DNA of 64,000 bases. Source: Pseudovirgaria hyperparasitica (lineage: Eukaryota > Ascomycota > Dothideomycetes > Acrospermales > Acrospermaceae). Positions 42,812-55,414 of the stretch are shown piece by piece. The stretch's first letter is position 1, and every line of letters starts with the position of its first letter. The translations under genes were made by a program, and so were the position numbers. The DNA is taken from the NCBI RefSeq assembly GCF_010093815.1, contig NW_022985549.1:1761494-1825493 (forward strand), written 5' to 3'. The notes below the pieces were generated by a model. It worked only from the letters and a program-made list of their open reading frames with translations. It ran no database searches and was not told where the DNA came from.

Positions 42812-43490
42812 TATAGTCATGGGCTGGCGGTCAGGAACTGAAGAATCGTATGCTTCAGGCATCAGAATTATGCGAAGTCTAGTATTCGTAATTGCGTTAT
42901 CTTTGATACCCCAATGACATGTAATCTCCTTCATGAGAAGGGCTCAGACGTTATTATAGTTCTGATTGGGTTGATTGGCTATAGAGGCCCCTTTAAGCGC
43001 CCAGGGAGGAGGCTCTAACCTCCTAAGCCGCAACCCCCTGCGCTACACGTCTTGGTTTATTCCGTTCGGTGTAATCGAGAACGCCTGACGGCAAAGTACC
43101 TAGTTGTCGCCGTCGCCGGCCAGTAGTAACAAATGACCGAAAAATATTGTAGGTACCACCCACCCGAGCGGCCGTACCGGGTCGGGTCGTGGTGAGCCAG
43201 TAATATCCAGTTGTCGAGCAGTGCTGCTTGAGCACTTGTATCCACCCGTACGTAAGGTGTCAATCTAGTATATAGAACTCCTGGTGGCTGAGTAGATGTC
43301 TATATACCTATATCAAGTATACCATCTAGAGACTACCAGACTATAGGTAAGTATAAAATTATCTAGAGAGTAGAAAGTTATAAGATTGATATAGATACAA
43401 AGAATAGAGAGTAGGAAGTTATGGAGTTTACATAGGTATATGGGGCTAAATAAAAGACTCTACGTAGCCACGGCGCACCATATTCCAGAA
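42812..43490. other. Intergenic region with repeat-like segments
   Basis: Two features stand out. At about 42985-43050 (minus strand) a tRNA A-box-like TAGCGCAGGGGG is followed by a 6-bp hairpin (AGGAGG/CCTCCT). At about 43350-43430 an AT-rich imperfect repeat of AGAGAGTAGRAAGTTAT occurs twice. They could be SINE or LTR debris; neither is delimited. Confidence 0.35.
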
Positions 43491-46400
43491 TCACCGCAAC
43501 AGTTCTCCCAGCACGCCTGCGACATAACACACCGTCGCGCCTGTGATGCCGGCTACAAATACCCTGCTCACACCCCCACCTCTCGTCTCCTTGCGCCCTC
43601 TCCCCTCCTCCCTAGTCTCACGAATTACGTCTCTCTTCTCCCGCTCCTCCTCTCTCCCATCCTCTCGCCCAGCGCCCTGATGAAACGACACGAAGCCTGT
43701 CAGACTAGCAAAATTGCCGCTCGGCGACTGCGGGAGCTGCGGGAGCGGAACGGTCGTGCCGTCGACAGGGTTCACGTTGCGCGCCCGCTCGCGTTCTTCC
43801 CGTGCAGAAGCAGGAGATACAGTGCTAGCTTCGGTGTCAAGTTTGAACTCCGGCGAGCTATTCTTGCGCAGGACTAGGAGGTTTGGTTTGGCGTCGACGA
43901 TGCTGTAATCGGGTGAAAGGTGTAGGACGAAGCGAAAGGGTTTGTGCAGACGGCGTGCCGCCTGTTCGAATGAGAGTGTGGGCGATGTAGAGTACGTAAC
44001 AGAGGTGAGATCGATCACGGCCATCGGGCTCCTTGGCGAGCGGCCTGTGGTGATAAGTTTGAGGGATGTGAGCGAGGGGATCGTGAGTAGGTTGGTAGGG
44101 CCAGGTGACAACTGGGCGAGGGGCAGCTTTCTAGCGTCCATGTGCGTATCGTGGTCATACAGTTTGGCTAGGTTTCCCTTCTGTTGAAGTTTAGGTTGAA
44201 GAAGGCCTTGTTTCGCACAGAGCTTATAGAGCTTATGTCGCTGGCGGCGCACCTGCTTATATCTGTTGTACACACCTCTGAGGTGCTCAGGTGAAGTATT
44301 CATAGAAGCACCACTCTGTTTACTGGTGTCCCAGGCCTGCGACGGCAGTTGTATAGACGAGGTATCGGATCCAGGTGTTACAGACTCACGCATCTCATCT
44401 TTGAGCCCTGCTCGTAGATCGTCCTTTCCATCTCGAATACTCGATGTACACGACCGCTCGTACTTTTCGAGCTCACGTGTGAGATTATCTTGGGCAGAGT
44501 CGTGCGATTCTACAGCAGCGTCGGGTGGATCAACGGAAGGGGCTTGTGTCTCGTAGTCCCGGGGCTTATGCCGCCCCTGTATCTCGTAGTTTTTCAAACG
44601 CCGAGCAAGAAACGGATCAAAGCCATCGCTGAACCCATCAACAGATTTCTCTGCCTGTGTTATAGGAGCTGGGGACTTCTCTCGACTAGCACTGTCCAGC
44701 GGCTCCAATTGCACCAAGTGAGACATGTGCTGGATATCGTATGATTCTAGGCCTTTGAACGATATTGGTCCATCACCTTGCATACTAGGATACGTCCCTT
44801 CAGATGTCCCAAGTCGGAATCGTCCAGTAAGTCCCCCTTTCAGCTGCTTAAGACGCTCGGATGCTTTCATCAGAACGCTAAGGTCGTCTTGGACATGCTT
44901 CAAAAACAGGTCTCTAGCCTTTTGGAGGTCGAAATAGTTTTCTGCTGGCATATGTTTCAAGCTACATAGTGACTGCTGTATCTCTGCTTGAATCTTGAAC
45001 AGTCTTTGGTTGATGTCCTTGCGCGCCGTAATAAAGGACTCCGAATCTGTTAGGAGGCCCCTCAGTTGATCTCGCTGATCATCAAGCTTTGATAATTCTC
45101 GTGTCTGGCTCGGTTGATAAATCTGAAGGCCTAAGTCGGCGATGAAACTTTCTACCTGCCGTGTTTGCTTCACCATTTGCCGACATAAGTCGGAAAGCTC
45201 CCGAGGTAGGCTGAATCCAGGAACCGGCAGATTACCAGCTTCATAAGCGGACACATCCGCAGGCCCGGTCATGGTAGACTGACGTGTTTGCAAGCCTCTG
45301 TGCTCACGCATCCTTTGCAAAGCCGTCGTAAGACGAGTTGCGTTAGCGCTACCCTGTTCTTTCTCGTCCCGGAGTTGCAGTTCTTCATTAGACGTGGCGT
45401 GCGTTTCGGTGGCAGCGTTTTCACTCTTTTTGATCCGGGACTCGTATTCCATATCTGGTTTTTCGATGGCTTCCACGGGCTGTCTCTTATGGAGCTGGTC
45501 AAAGCGTTGCTCCAAGTCTGCCGTTGTGACTTTTGATGTTTGCTGCTCCCTTGTTTCCATGCGCTTTCGCAAATATGCAATTCTGGAGCGGATGTCCTCC
45601 GTCTGAAGAAAATCAATGTCATCTTGAGGCAGAGAGGAGAGCTTGGAGGAGGTTGATGTTGGTGTTCGTGACTTGCCCACACTGTAAAATGGTGACAGAT
45701 CCGTCTGATCGGTCGGCTCAGACTCTTTTTTCTGTCGTTGGGGCACCTCTTGGATACCTGCCGCGCTGGAATAGAGAGAAGTAGAGGTACTAGCGGATGT
45801 CTGTGTATGCGATGTTGTGGCATGCTTGGTGGAAGTTTGTCTATCCTGCTGTGTGGACGAATTAGTTAACTCGTCCGTGGCTATTATATTGATTTTCGAT
45901 TGGTACGGCTTGATAGGAAGATCCGCAGAGTCTAAATCGATTCCTATTTTACCTGAGACCATTTGTGACTGTGTCGAGGCATTCTTCATCACCATTCTTC
46001 CGCTAATCGGATCGTACAGATATTGACATTCAGAATTGTTTGCCTTGTTCGTACGCGGAACTTCAGTTGGCGTAGCCTCAGAGCCTAGATCAGCACGACG
46101 ATCGGTCGGGCGAATATCATTCTTTGGACTCTCTTCCGAATTATTGTAGTTGGTCACGATATCAGGTTTCACTGTGGATTCTCGCCTCTGTTGAGTTGGC
46201 TGCTCGATACCGAACTCTTCTTGCATCCACTTTGGTATGTGATTCCACAACGGGTGTGTCCACCCTTTTCCATTCAACGCAGAGTTGGATGGACCAAAGA
46301 CGGCTTTATATGGATCCTCGTCGAGCATTCGCTTCCAGATAGCCAGCCTGCGTCTTCGCAGCTCATGCCAGTCATTTTCTCTGCTATGGGTGGAAGCATT

Positions 46401-46634
46401 ATCTTCACTGTATTTTCGAATGCCGCCCACTCTGGATCTACTAAGTCTGGGCACATATTCGTCTACAATCCAGTGTTGAGCTCCGGCATAAGCACCCTGC
46501 AGTCCGGATTTATCAAGTCGGGACTCAGACCTGAATCCGTGCGTGTCATTGTTCCGCCTCTTTCTCCAGTAGCAATAGAGCCGGGTCTTGCTGATGGAGC
46601 CAGAAACAGAAAACTGGGAGATTCGACGCGACAT
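43491..46634 (-). CDS. Large Ser/Thr-rich fungal protein with C-terminal membrane helix
   Basis: Single exon, 1047 aa, starting MSRRISQFSVSGSISKTRLY, a basic Ser-rich N-terminus that could be a mitochondrial presequence. Conserved-looking islands are DEDPYKAVFGPSNSALNGKG, then YLYDPISGRMVMKN, a helical region (DIRSRIAYLRKRMETREQQT), VPGFSLPRELSDLCRQMVKQ, HLRGVYNRYKQVRRQRHKLY, and ARRLHKPFRFVLHLSPDYSI. A hydrophobic C-terminal segment (VFVAGITGATVCYVAGVLGE) may anchor it. Such proteins are annotated in other ascomycetes only as serine-threonine rich. Function unknown. The start chosen is the first ATG; the open frame upstream begins without one. Confidence 0.75.
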   Translation of the reverse strand: MSRRISQFSVSGSISKTRLYCYWRKRRNNDTHGFRSESRLDKSGLQGAYAGAQHWIVDEYVPRLSRSRVGGIRKYSEDNASTHSRENDWHELRRRRLAIWKRMLDEDPYKAVFGPSNSALNGKGWTHPLWNHIPKWMQEEFGIEQPTQQRRESTVKPDIVTNYNNSEESPKNDIRPTDRRADLGSEATPTEVPRTNKANNSECQYLYDPISGRMVMKNASTQSQMVSGKIGIDLDSADLPIKPYQSKINIIATDELTNSSTQQDRQTSTKHATTSHTQTSASTSTSLYSSAAGIQEVPQRQKKESEPTDQTDLSPFYSVGKSRTPTSTSSKLSSLPQDDIDFLQTEDIRSRIAYLRKRMETREQQTSKVTTADLEQRFDQLHKRQPVEAIEKPDMEYESRIKKSENAATETHATSNEELQLRDEKEQGSANATRLTTALQRMREHRGLQTRQSTMTGPADVSAYEAGNLPVPGFSLPRELSDLCRQMVKQTRQVESFIADLGLQIYQPSQTRELSKLDDQRDQLRGLLTDSESFITARKDINQRLFKIQAEIQQSLCSLKHMPAENYFDLQKARDLFLKHVQDDLSVLMKASERLKQLKGGLTGRFRLGTSEGTYPSMQGDGPISFKGLESYDIQHMSHLVQLEPLDSASREKSPAPITQAEKSVDGFSDGFDPFLARRLKNYEIQGRHKPRDYETQAPSVDPPDAAVESHDSAQDNLTRELEKYERSCTSSIRDGKDDLRAGLKDEMRESVTPGSDTSSIQLPSQAWDTSKQSGASMNTSPEHLRGVYNRYKQVRRQRHKLYKLCAKQGLLQPKLQQKGNLAKLYDHDTHMDARKLPLAQLSPGPTNLLTIPSLTSLKLITTGRSPRSPMAVIDLTSVTYSTSPTLSFEQAARRLHKPFRFVLHLSPDYSIVDAKPNLLVLRKNSSPEFKLDTEASTVSPASAREERERARNVNPVDGTTVPLPQLPQSPSGNFASLTGFVSFHQGAGREDGREEEREKRDVIRETREEGRGRKETRGGGVSRVFVAGITGATVCYVAGVLGELLR

Positions 46635-48171
46635 GGTGTAGCAACGAGTTGACAGCTGCTCTAGGGTCAACTGACTGTCAGCAAAGAGCTGGAGAAAGTA
46701 TAATTTGTAGGCAATACGACTAGTATGGCGTGCGACACAGACTGTGACCAGAGTCGATCATGTACAGCGAAGGCTTCGAAGGGCGATATGCACTGACGAT
46801 GACCGGACAGCAACACCTGGAAGCTAAGGGCGTTTTAGAGATGGATTCACATAGAGTTGAACTGCCACGACTGAGGCTGCGAAAGCCAGGGGTCTCAGAA
46901 GAAAAGGATAAGCATGAACGATCAGGAAATACCTAGCTGTATGCCAGGGAGTGATACAGATAGAGTGCTAAGAAGAGGAAGACTGATTCACAGCGGCTCG
47001 GAGCTGTTATTGCTGAGATGAGGACTCGTTCACTCACTTGGACATGACGGGACGCGGGGGCGGGGGTGGGGCCGACGATGTTTGGCCGGGTCGGACATGC
47101 CAAGGCCGGGGCGCTTTCACTATGCCGGAAAATGGCATCAATTCGGAATCGTTTCCTTTCGGTCTTTCTTCACGAACAGCTTGAGGTCAGTGTGAATTTC
47201 GATTTGAGCTTCCATCTTCCTAACGAGTGTCGTATATCATTGGCGATCAGACAAGAGCCTTAGACGTAGAGCTCGTAGTAAGCCAAAGAGGTTGATAGTG
47301 TTGTGTCCATTTCCTATCGAAGCAACAGTCGTGCACCATTCAATATCCAACTTTGTAATCCTCGACATATAAACTCGACTATTATTCTTGTTTCTTATCT
47401 GCGAGAAGATTATGAGCCGGTAACGAACCACAATTCGCGCTTGATTCCAATGCCAAAGGAGGTCTCGCCGTGGCCCGCTGTCCATGCAAAAAGGACAGCG
47501 CATCATTGTAGAAGGAAGTCGTTTGTAAAGCTCTCCCCTCCAATCTCAACTTCACAGATGAGATGAAGCTGTCATGCCGACAAAGTGAGCAACAATTATC
47601 AGTAGCCTTTGCCTAGGAAGATGAGATGAGCCGTCTCTTCTTCATTCGTTCGGCATCCTCGAGCTTTGGGTGGCCTCGCCTATATCAGGCTCTGTCTTCA
47701 TAAAATAATTATGACTCGTTTTGTCGCCTTTGTTTGCCTACCATCATATTTTGATCATATCAGATCTCTAGTCGTCACGCTTCGCCCTTGACGTCGCAAT
47801 CCCCAATTCGCGTCAATCAAACGCAGGTGAGTTCCAGCTGATCATCTCGAGTCTGAACAGATGTTCTCAAGGCATTAAGGTATAAATGATAAGTACGAGC
47901 GTAGGAACAAACTGTTATACTTGTTTCGGTTTTCTTAGGACGTGTGGAATGAGTGTTAATCAGCCCAGGTTAAGCCTAATGCGGCTAGAGCCATTGAGCT
48001 TGTTTGTCCGCAGCTACCCATGCCAAAACAACGCAAACACTACTATTCACTTTGCACCTCTCCCGGCCACGAACTCTCTTGGCCACCACTTCCTGGGCAT
48101 GGCTCACCTCGCTGATTACTCCTAATTTCACACTCTTTGCAGTTCCATACACTCCTTATAAACTATATAGT
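46635..48171. other. Divergent intergenic region, no gene recognised
   Basis: About 1.5 kb separating the ST-rich gene and NUR1. A G-rich tract (GGGGGCGGGGGTGGGG) lies at about 47055. Open frames near 47886-48125 overlap the NUR1 leader and have no support. Confidence 0.45.
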
Positions 48172-49614
48172 ATGCCTCGCCTTGTCAGGCGCGCCCCGCT
48201 TGGAGAGCGCATTCGGGCTTATCTGGACCCGGGCGAAATATCGATATGGCTCGCAGAGTTGCTGAACGGCGGTGAATGGGATGATTTTCAGAAAGAGTAT
48301 GGGCTATGGATTGGAATTGCCATGAACATCCTCTTTATGATTGCAAAGGCGTCTTCAGCGAGCCCTACAATATCCTACCGCGATGATGTGTTCGGTGATT
48401 ATGAAGGAAGAGGCAGCTCGGGATGGTTGAAGTACTTTGTAGGTATCACGCTGCTCAGACTTTGAACTTGTCTTACTTTTGCATAGCTATGGCTCGTCAG
48501 CATTCTCCTCACCACCCTCTCATGCACCAATGCGCTCTACGCCATGTTCAGGACACGCTCATATCGCCTCTTCGAGCAAGCCATAGAGACTCCTCTTCCC
48601 ACGAAGTCAGCTCGTCGCGTACGGGTAGACTCGTCGCCCATGTCTTCATCTCCGATCAGATACCTCACAAGCCTTATATCCACAGAGACGGCAGAGTCGC
48701 GCGCCCACCCGGATGCAACACGCGACGTTTGGGAACTCAGCGTTTGGGACCCAACGCCAATTTGTCTTACACTGTTCTGTCTGTTTAGTCCAGGCCACCT
48801 GTTCGTATATTGGCTATTTATTCCAGTTGCGCCACTTGACCCAAGTCCGAGTGTCACATACGTCAAGACGATCTCCTTGATCGCACTACTCTCTTTCCAG
48901 CTTTTCTATTTGCAAAAGAACTTCCAGCAACAAAGCAAGGACAACGCAGTCGTTCATCGTGGGGTACTACAAGAATACGACAACAAGTTTGTCCACCCAG
49001 CACTTAATAAGCCGGTCCGTGATGTCGGAATTCAGACACCAACACCCCAAAGACGCGACTCGTCTGTCATGGCGACTACTGAAGTCGATGCATACACCCC
49101 GACGACTGTAATTAACCGCGGTTTTAGAACAAACCCAAATCCAGCCTATGCTTCTGCTTACGACCCGGACCATCTCACTTCACATTCACAACCTCAGCTC
49201 CGCCCCTCCAGATCAACCACGCCTGCCATGCATACTCCCCATATACCCGCCTCGGCAACAACCACCAGCACACAGGCAGACTTTTCCTCGCCAATACGAC
49301 CGCACAAGACTACCACTGTGGTCCGAAACTCACAATATCGTACGTCAGACTTTGGCTCAGGGACGGGTGACGGAGGAAGTCTAGGCGTGTACTCACACGC
49401 GAACTCCCCTCTCAAGAAGGCAGCTTCTAGTAATTTTCTTCGCGATGATATCAGAGACCCAAGGGAGGCTAGCCCGAGGAAACGTGACGGAAGTCCCCTG
49501 AAAAGGGTCAGTATCCCTGATATAAATGGCCCTCCAAGCCTAGCGCAGCAGCGATTGAGTATGTACACCAGTCGAGGTGCGGGAAGACGAGAAAGTGGGA
49601 GAACATTTCAATGA
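48172..49614 (+). CDS. NUR1: Nuclear rim protein 1 (NUR1/Mug154, DUF2418 family)
   Basis: Exons 48172-48438 and 48487-49614 give 464 aa. The start MPRLVRRAPLGERIRAYLDP and ISIWLAELLNGGEWDDFQKE are family hallmarks. Membrane helices are YGLWIGIAMNILFMIA, YFLWLVSILLTTLSCTNAL (rebuilt across the intron), ICLTLFCLFSPGHLFVYWLF and TISLIALLSFQLFYL. The long C-terminal tail is Ser/Pro/Thr-rich and probably phosphorylated (SPRKRDGSPLKR). In yeasts this inner-nuclear-membrane protein helps tether rDNA and silent chromatin at the nuclear rim. Membrane topology and tail agree with that role. Confidence 0.88.
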
Positions 49615-50055
49615 TCACTCACGTCATCTGTTATCTAGGCATTTCGTCAGATTGGTGAACACATACCAAGAATCTTTCACTCCTGATTTTCACATTGTCA
49701 AACGTAATTACCAGAGACTGTAGTGACATCCCTGTTCTCTTCGGCATCTCCGATCGTGTTTAGGAACAGTACCGTTCAAAATGAGGCAGCTAGGTAGGCA
49801 CAGAGAGGTGAACGCCGTTTCCTGGGGTGAACGCCAAGACATGTTTCGTTGCGTTTTGTTGTGTTCGTTACCTCTCCATATTCACTATAAGGCGATCACC
49901 TTGCCTTAACGCCCCATTATTGTCACGGTCATGTCTATCACTATATATTTCTAGTTTCACTCGTGCCCTTGTCTGCGACTTGCCGTCGTTTTAACAGCCA
50001 CAATATCCATTTCCCGTCTGCCAGATCACAAGAGAAGCGTCTACGCTTAGTCTCA
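49615..50055. other. Intergenic region upstream of the 50.1-kb gene
   Basis: The 441 bases hold no recognised gene; probably NUR1 3' end and promoter of the next gene. Confidence 0.45.
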
Positions 50056-51981
50056 ATGGACGATTACACTGGCAATGCTTCCAATGACGTGGATGATGCA
50101 GCGAAATTGACCTTACGGTTGTCATTTGGTGCTTCAGCGGCCCGGTCAACATCCCGACCAAAACGTACCGTCAAGCCAACCGAAAAGGTCAGGGCAGCTT
50201 TTGACATATTACCTGAGCGTCAGAAATTGTTTGTCAAGCCGAGGGTCCACAACGACTCGCCTGCTCCGGAACCTGTTCTGTCTGTGTCCTCTATGACATC
50301 GCGGTCGTCATCACCTCCACCACCACCGATTCCGCTGGAAATTGACTACGGCGCTTGGGAGGTTCCTTTCTCGCCTGAGATCTCGACGACGGCAGAACGT
50401 GTCGAGCAATACCGACGACTTCAAAAATGTAAGCCCAAGTTTCCATTGACGTGGAGAGACGGCGTGATGCTGCTCAAGAATCAGGAGTGGCGCCACAACG
50501 GTCGAGTTATGAGAAGAATGGAGTGGCCGTCGGAATCGCTTGCTTCGGATACCAGATCTTTGTGGATAACACTTGAGCTTCCAGGTAGGTCGCATGGTGA
50601 AAGCGGCTTCCTGGAGTATTTCCTTGTATGGGACCAAGCTCGCAGAGATGAAGAAAGTCTTGACCGAAGTGAAGAGCTACGGCAATCGGAAAGTGAGTTG
50701 GAAAGGATTTTACGAAAAAACATTGCTGGTACTTCGCTTGAAGATTCGACGCAGGCGACGATTGAGAGTCGTGATAAATCTCCACTCGAAGACCCTTCGA
50801 TAGCAGACACACGCACGGAGTCAAATGAGGTTCTGCCCTCGTTTGGTATGGACGGTACTACCGATGACCCGCGTGAGGATGATCACGCTCAAGAGGAAAA
50901 ACCAAGAAAGACATTGAGCTGGACTGGCAAAGGCTCAGTGAGAAAGACTAAAGTCTCGAAGGCTAGTCTCAAGAAAGGAGTAACAGGTGCTCCAACTTCT
51001 GAAGGGGACACTCCCACTCGTCAATCGAAACGTATCATTCTCAAGTTAAGCATGAAGTCAAAGGAGCAAGGCCAAGAACCTTCTACACCAGCCTCCACAG
51101 ATCATGCATCCGCAGGCCGTCCTACAACCCCACTCAAGGTGAGTCCGGTCGACACTCCGATTGATGGTTATTTTGGGCGCAAAAGCACCCCTTTGAGGCC
51201 CTCGTCGCCCCCTTCGAGCTTCCACACAAGAACCAGAACCACGCCTGTACCATCGACTTCATCCAAGAACACCGCTTCTTCCAGCAGTATAGCTGCTCCA
51301 TCACTCGCCAGGGACACAGATAGACCTGACACAGCTGCCCTACCTGCACCACTCACACAACCCCATATCTCCACGACCCAAGACTCCCCTCCGCCTCCAA
51401 CAGCACCCACCTCATCACCACCCCGAGGCCTCCGATCGCTCCTCCACCTCGCCCCACAATACACCACCCCCGAGGTCTTCGGCCCCCTATCAAACCCCCC
51501 AACCCCCAAATCCCAGCACCGCACCAGCACCCCCAACACCCCCAAAGAACCACAGAAACCCGTCCGAGGCCTCTACATCCCCATCGACGAGTCCTCCCTC
51601 CACAACTGGAAAGTCCCCCCGGGCACAACCGATGCTTTTGGCGTCCCCTACACCAACGATGTATACGTCCTCCGCACCCAGTTTCCCCCGAAACCCATCC
51701 TCAAGCCGAGCTTCCTTGTTCATCTGTCGCAGCTGCGTGCGCATGGGTTTACGGCGCTGGAGAGCTTGGTTGTTGAGCTTGAGGGGTTTGCGCTGAGGAA
51801 GGGGGTGGATGCGGCGTTTATGAGGCTGTTGGATAGGTGGTTGAAGTGGTTGTGTGACGGGATTGAGAGGGCGTTGGGGATGGGTGGGATTAAGGTTTGG
51901 AAGGGAACTGGGGAGAGGGATGGGGAGGACGTGGTGGTGAAGATGTTGGGTGTGCCGATGGTTGTTGGCGTGGAGGGTTGA
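50056..51981 (+). CDS. Conserved fungal protein of unknown function
   Basis: Single exon, 641 aa from the first ATG (MDDYTGNASNDVDD). N-terminal third: basic (RPKRTVKPTEKVRAAFDILP) then ordered-looking (EIDYGAWEVPFSPEISTTAE, KFPLTWRDGVMLLKNQEWRH). The middle is long, charged and Ser/Pro/Thr-rich. The C-terminal 130 residues look folded (VRGLYIPIDESSLHNWKVPP, AFGVPYTNDVYVLRTQFPPK, RLLDRWLKWLCDGIERALGM). No named domain recognised. Low-complexity and basic content suggest a nuclear protein, which is only a guess. The coding strand is C-rich around 51360-51710 and becomes G-rich abruptly near 51720 for the last 260 bases. Confidence 0.65.
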   Translation: MDDYTGNASNDVDDAAKLTLRLSFGASAARSTSRPKRTVKPTEKVRAAFDILPERQKLFVKPRVHNDSPAPEPVLSVSSMTSRSSSPPPPPIPLEIDYGAWEVPFSPEISTTAERVEQYRRLQKCKPKFPLTWRDGVMLLKNQEWRHNGRVMRRMEWPSESLASDTRSLWITLELPGRSHGESGFLEYFLVWDQARRDEESLDRSEELRQSESELERILRKNIAGTSLEDSTQATIESRDKSPLEDPSIADTRTESNEVLPSFGMDGTTDDPREDDHAQEEKPRKTLSWTGKGSVRKTKVSKASLKKGVTGAPTSEGDTPTRQSKRIILKLSMKSKEQGQEPSTPASTDHASAGRPTTPLKVSPVDTPIDGYFGRKSTPLRPSSPPSSFHTRTRTTPVPSTSSKNTASSSSIAAPSLARDTDRPDTAALPAPLTQPHISTTQDSPPPPTAPTSSPPRGLRSLLHLAPQYTTPEVFGPLSNPPTPKSQHRTSTPNTPKEPQKPVRGLYIPIDESSLHNWKVPPGTTDAFGVPYTNDVYVLRTQFPPKPILKPSFLVHLSQLRAHGFTALESLVVELEGFALRKGVDAAFMRLLDRWLKWLCDGIERALGMGGIKVWKGTGERDGEDVVVKMLGVPMVVGVEG

Positions 51982-52691
51982 GGAGGCTTTGGGGGAGGGG
52001 ATGTGAGGAGGGGATGGAGAGAATGATTTGGCGAGGGATAGTGCTTCGTTGTTTGCAGGGAATTCGTTGGCTGAGATTGGTTTGGAGACTGGATACACGA
52101 TCTTTGTATTCAACTGGAGGCGTTGGATAGGTAATAGTCGGATAGTTTCGATCCTAGTTTTGGGGTCTCTGAATTGGTCTAATTAGTCGTTAAATATCAC
52201 ACGATCCTGATCGAATGTCGATCTATAATACTCTTTCACATTTCTCCAATGGATAATTAAGATACTCATCTTCTCTGCACGCTGTTTTCACGCATATATG
52301 GTCCTTGACTTCGGACTCTTGTTGCTTAGCATGATCGTTCGTGAGGACAATGTACCGATGGCGTCAGAGGTTAGTTTAGAGAGAGAGAGACAGGGTCGAT
52401 CAGGTAACCTGGCTATTTGTACTTCAAGGCGCAGCAGAGTGAACGACTTTGCAATAGATTGACTAATTACACACGGGTAAGAATTGTGCAATCCATTACA
52501 ACAAATCGAAGATTCGTGACTCCGGCATCCCTAGCTCAGTAAAAATCGAAGGAAAAAAAAACCATTGATTTAGAGTCGCCTCCTTGTCACATCTTACAGA
52601 GCATCGTCCGCACTCCTGAAACGCCTATGCTCTTCTTGCTCGTGACTTGCTCGTGGCTTGTTTGTATACAGTTACACATGGACGTATACGC
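51982..52691. other. Convergent intergenic region
   Basis: The 710 bases between two gene 3' ends hold no gene. A short A9 tract lies at about 52554. Confidence 0.5.
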
Positions 52692-54004
52692 CTACCACCG
52701 CCCTTTCTCGCGGTACTTCATGCTTCCCCGGCCCTTGTATACGATGCCGTCGCCGTCGGCTGTATCTCTCCTGTCGTCGTATCCACCACCACCACCACTT
52801 CCTCCGCCTCCTCCTCCTCCTCCTCCTAGCCTACCATCACCTGGATCTGCGAATCTGTTTCTGCCGCTGCCCCATCTCCTCTCTTCTTGCCTGGGCATAT
52901 CTTCGTCTCGCCGCCTGTATCTGCCCTCGTCTCTGCCTCGGCCATGCCGGTCATAGTTGCTCTGTCTGTCGTGTCGGTTATATTGATTGGGGAGACTGCG
53001 TTGCCGTCTGTGCTCTGCACTGGGCGACCGTGGACGTGAGGGCGATGGACTGCGTTTTCGCTGGTGGCGTTGTACGGGACTCGTCCCGTCTCGAGCTGGC
53101 GATCGGGAGCGGTCGGCGGAGCGTTCGCGTGGGCGGCCGCGGAGGTTATGATCTATTGTAGCGTCGCTTCGACGGCGGTCTTTTGCGTGCTTTGCTGGGG
53201 GTGTGATGGAGCGGGAGGATGTGTGTCTGTGTTTGCGGTGGTGGTGGTGGCTCTTGTGAGCTCGTGAGGGGGAGGGGGAGCGGGATGGCGAGCTGGTGCG
53301 TCTGCGCTTCTCGCGGCCGCGTTCTTCGGTGGTATGTGAGGGTTGTTCGGTCGGTCTTGGGTCTTGTTTCTTGCGTCGTTCGAGCTCGCCGCAGTGGGAG
53401 ATGAGGACGGGAGTGTACGGCTTGTCGTTGTCGTCTACGTTGACTTTGGAGATTTGGTCGATGGTTTGCTGGCCTGATACGACGTGGCCGAAGACGGTGT
53501 GTTTGGCGTTCAGGTGAGGGCATGGGACTAGGGTGATGAAGAATCTATCCATGTCAGGTCTGGTGCTGCTGTGGTGTGGTAGGTCGGAGGCTCGTACTGA
53601 CTACTGTTGGTGTCTTTGCCGCGGTTGGCCATGCAGACTAGATTCGCAGCATCGAGGTCTCTCCAGCCAATGTTCTCGTCCTCGAACTCTCCTCCGTACA
53701 TAGATTCTCCGCCTGTGCCATCGCCCTTGGTGATATCACCACCTTGTATCATGAACTCGTCGATAACGCGATGGAATGGTGAAGCTTTGTATGTCAAGGG
53801 AGGTTTAGTGCCCGTACATATCGTTCGGAAGCTGTGGAACCATCAGGACCATGAGACAATGAGTGTATTTTTGGGAAGGCTAGCATACTTCTCGCATGTC
53901 TTTGGAGTTTTGTCGTTGAACAGCTCTATGACTATCCTTCCGATAGGTTCTGGACCCAGAGACACGTCCAGGAACACCCGCGATCTCGAAGCTGTAGTAG
54001 CCAT
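52692..54004 (-). CDS. Cyclophilin-type peptidyl-prolyl isomerase with RS-rich, Gly-rich tail
   Basis: Exons 54004-53889, 53831-53598 and 53544-52692 give 400 aa. Residues about 8-175 are a cyclophilin: [60 protein letters not shown] and [17 protein letters not shown], so the catalytic Arg of FHR and the FFIT strand are present. The remaining 225 residues are Arg/Ser/His-rich ([25 protein letters not shown]) and end in a poly-Gly stretch and MKYREKGRW. This layout is that of spliceosome-associated nuclear cyclophilins. Intron 2 splits the Gln codon of SSQFF. It is divergent from KRR1 with 241 bp between the starts. The C-terminal part of the coding strand is G-rich. Confidence 0.87.
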
Positions 54005-54164
54005 CTATGCGACCGTGAGGATGGAGACGAGTGATGCCTACGCCGTACCAGTAGACTCATTTATATTTGTAGCTCGGGACAGCTTGCTATGCGATGCGTC
54101 AATTCCGCGCCAAGACAGTCTAGCCCCGCAAAAAAAGTTCCCATCCGATACGCAAATTCGCTAG

Positions 54165-55256
<1,092 letters not shown>

Positions 55257-55414
55257 TAGGCACTCATGTAAAAGTCATTGCATTAGCGAACGCATCGGTG
55301 GTGTACTACGGCGTATTACATTTTACGGAGGCTCTCATGTACGCAACCTCGCACGTCTATCTAGGGATTCCATCTTCATATTACCTCCTATCTCTCATCA
55401 TGTAACACTTGCAA

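Noticed and set aside
42985-43050. tRNA gene
   Set aside because: A box present but no B box and no cloverleaf; reported only as an observation.
53000-53550. Plus-strand frames over the cyclophilin RS region
   Set aside because: Antisense of RS/RH repeats; no domain.
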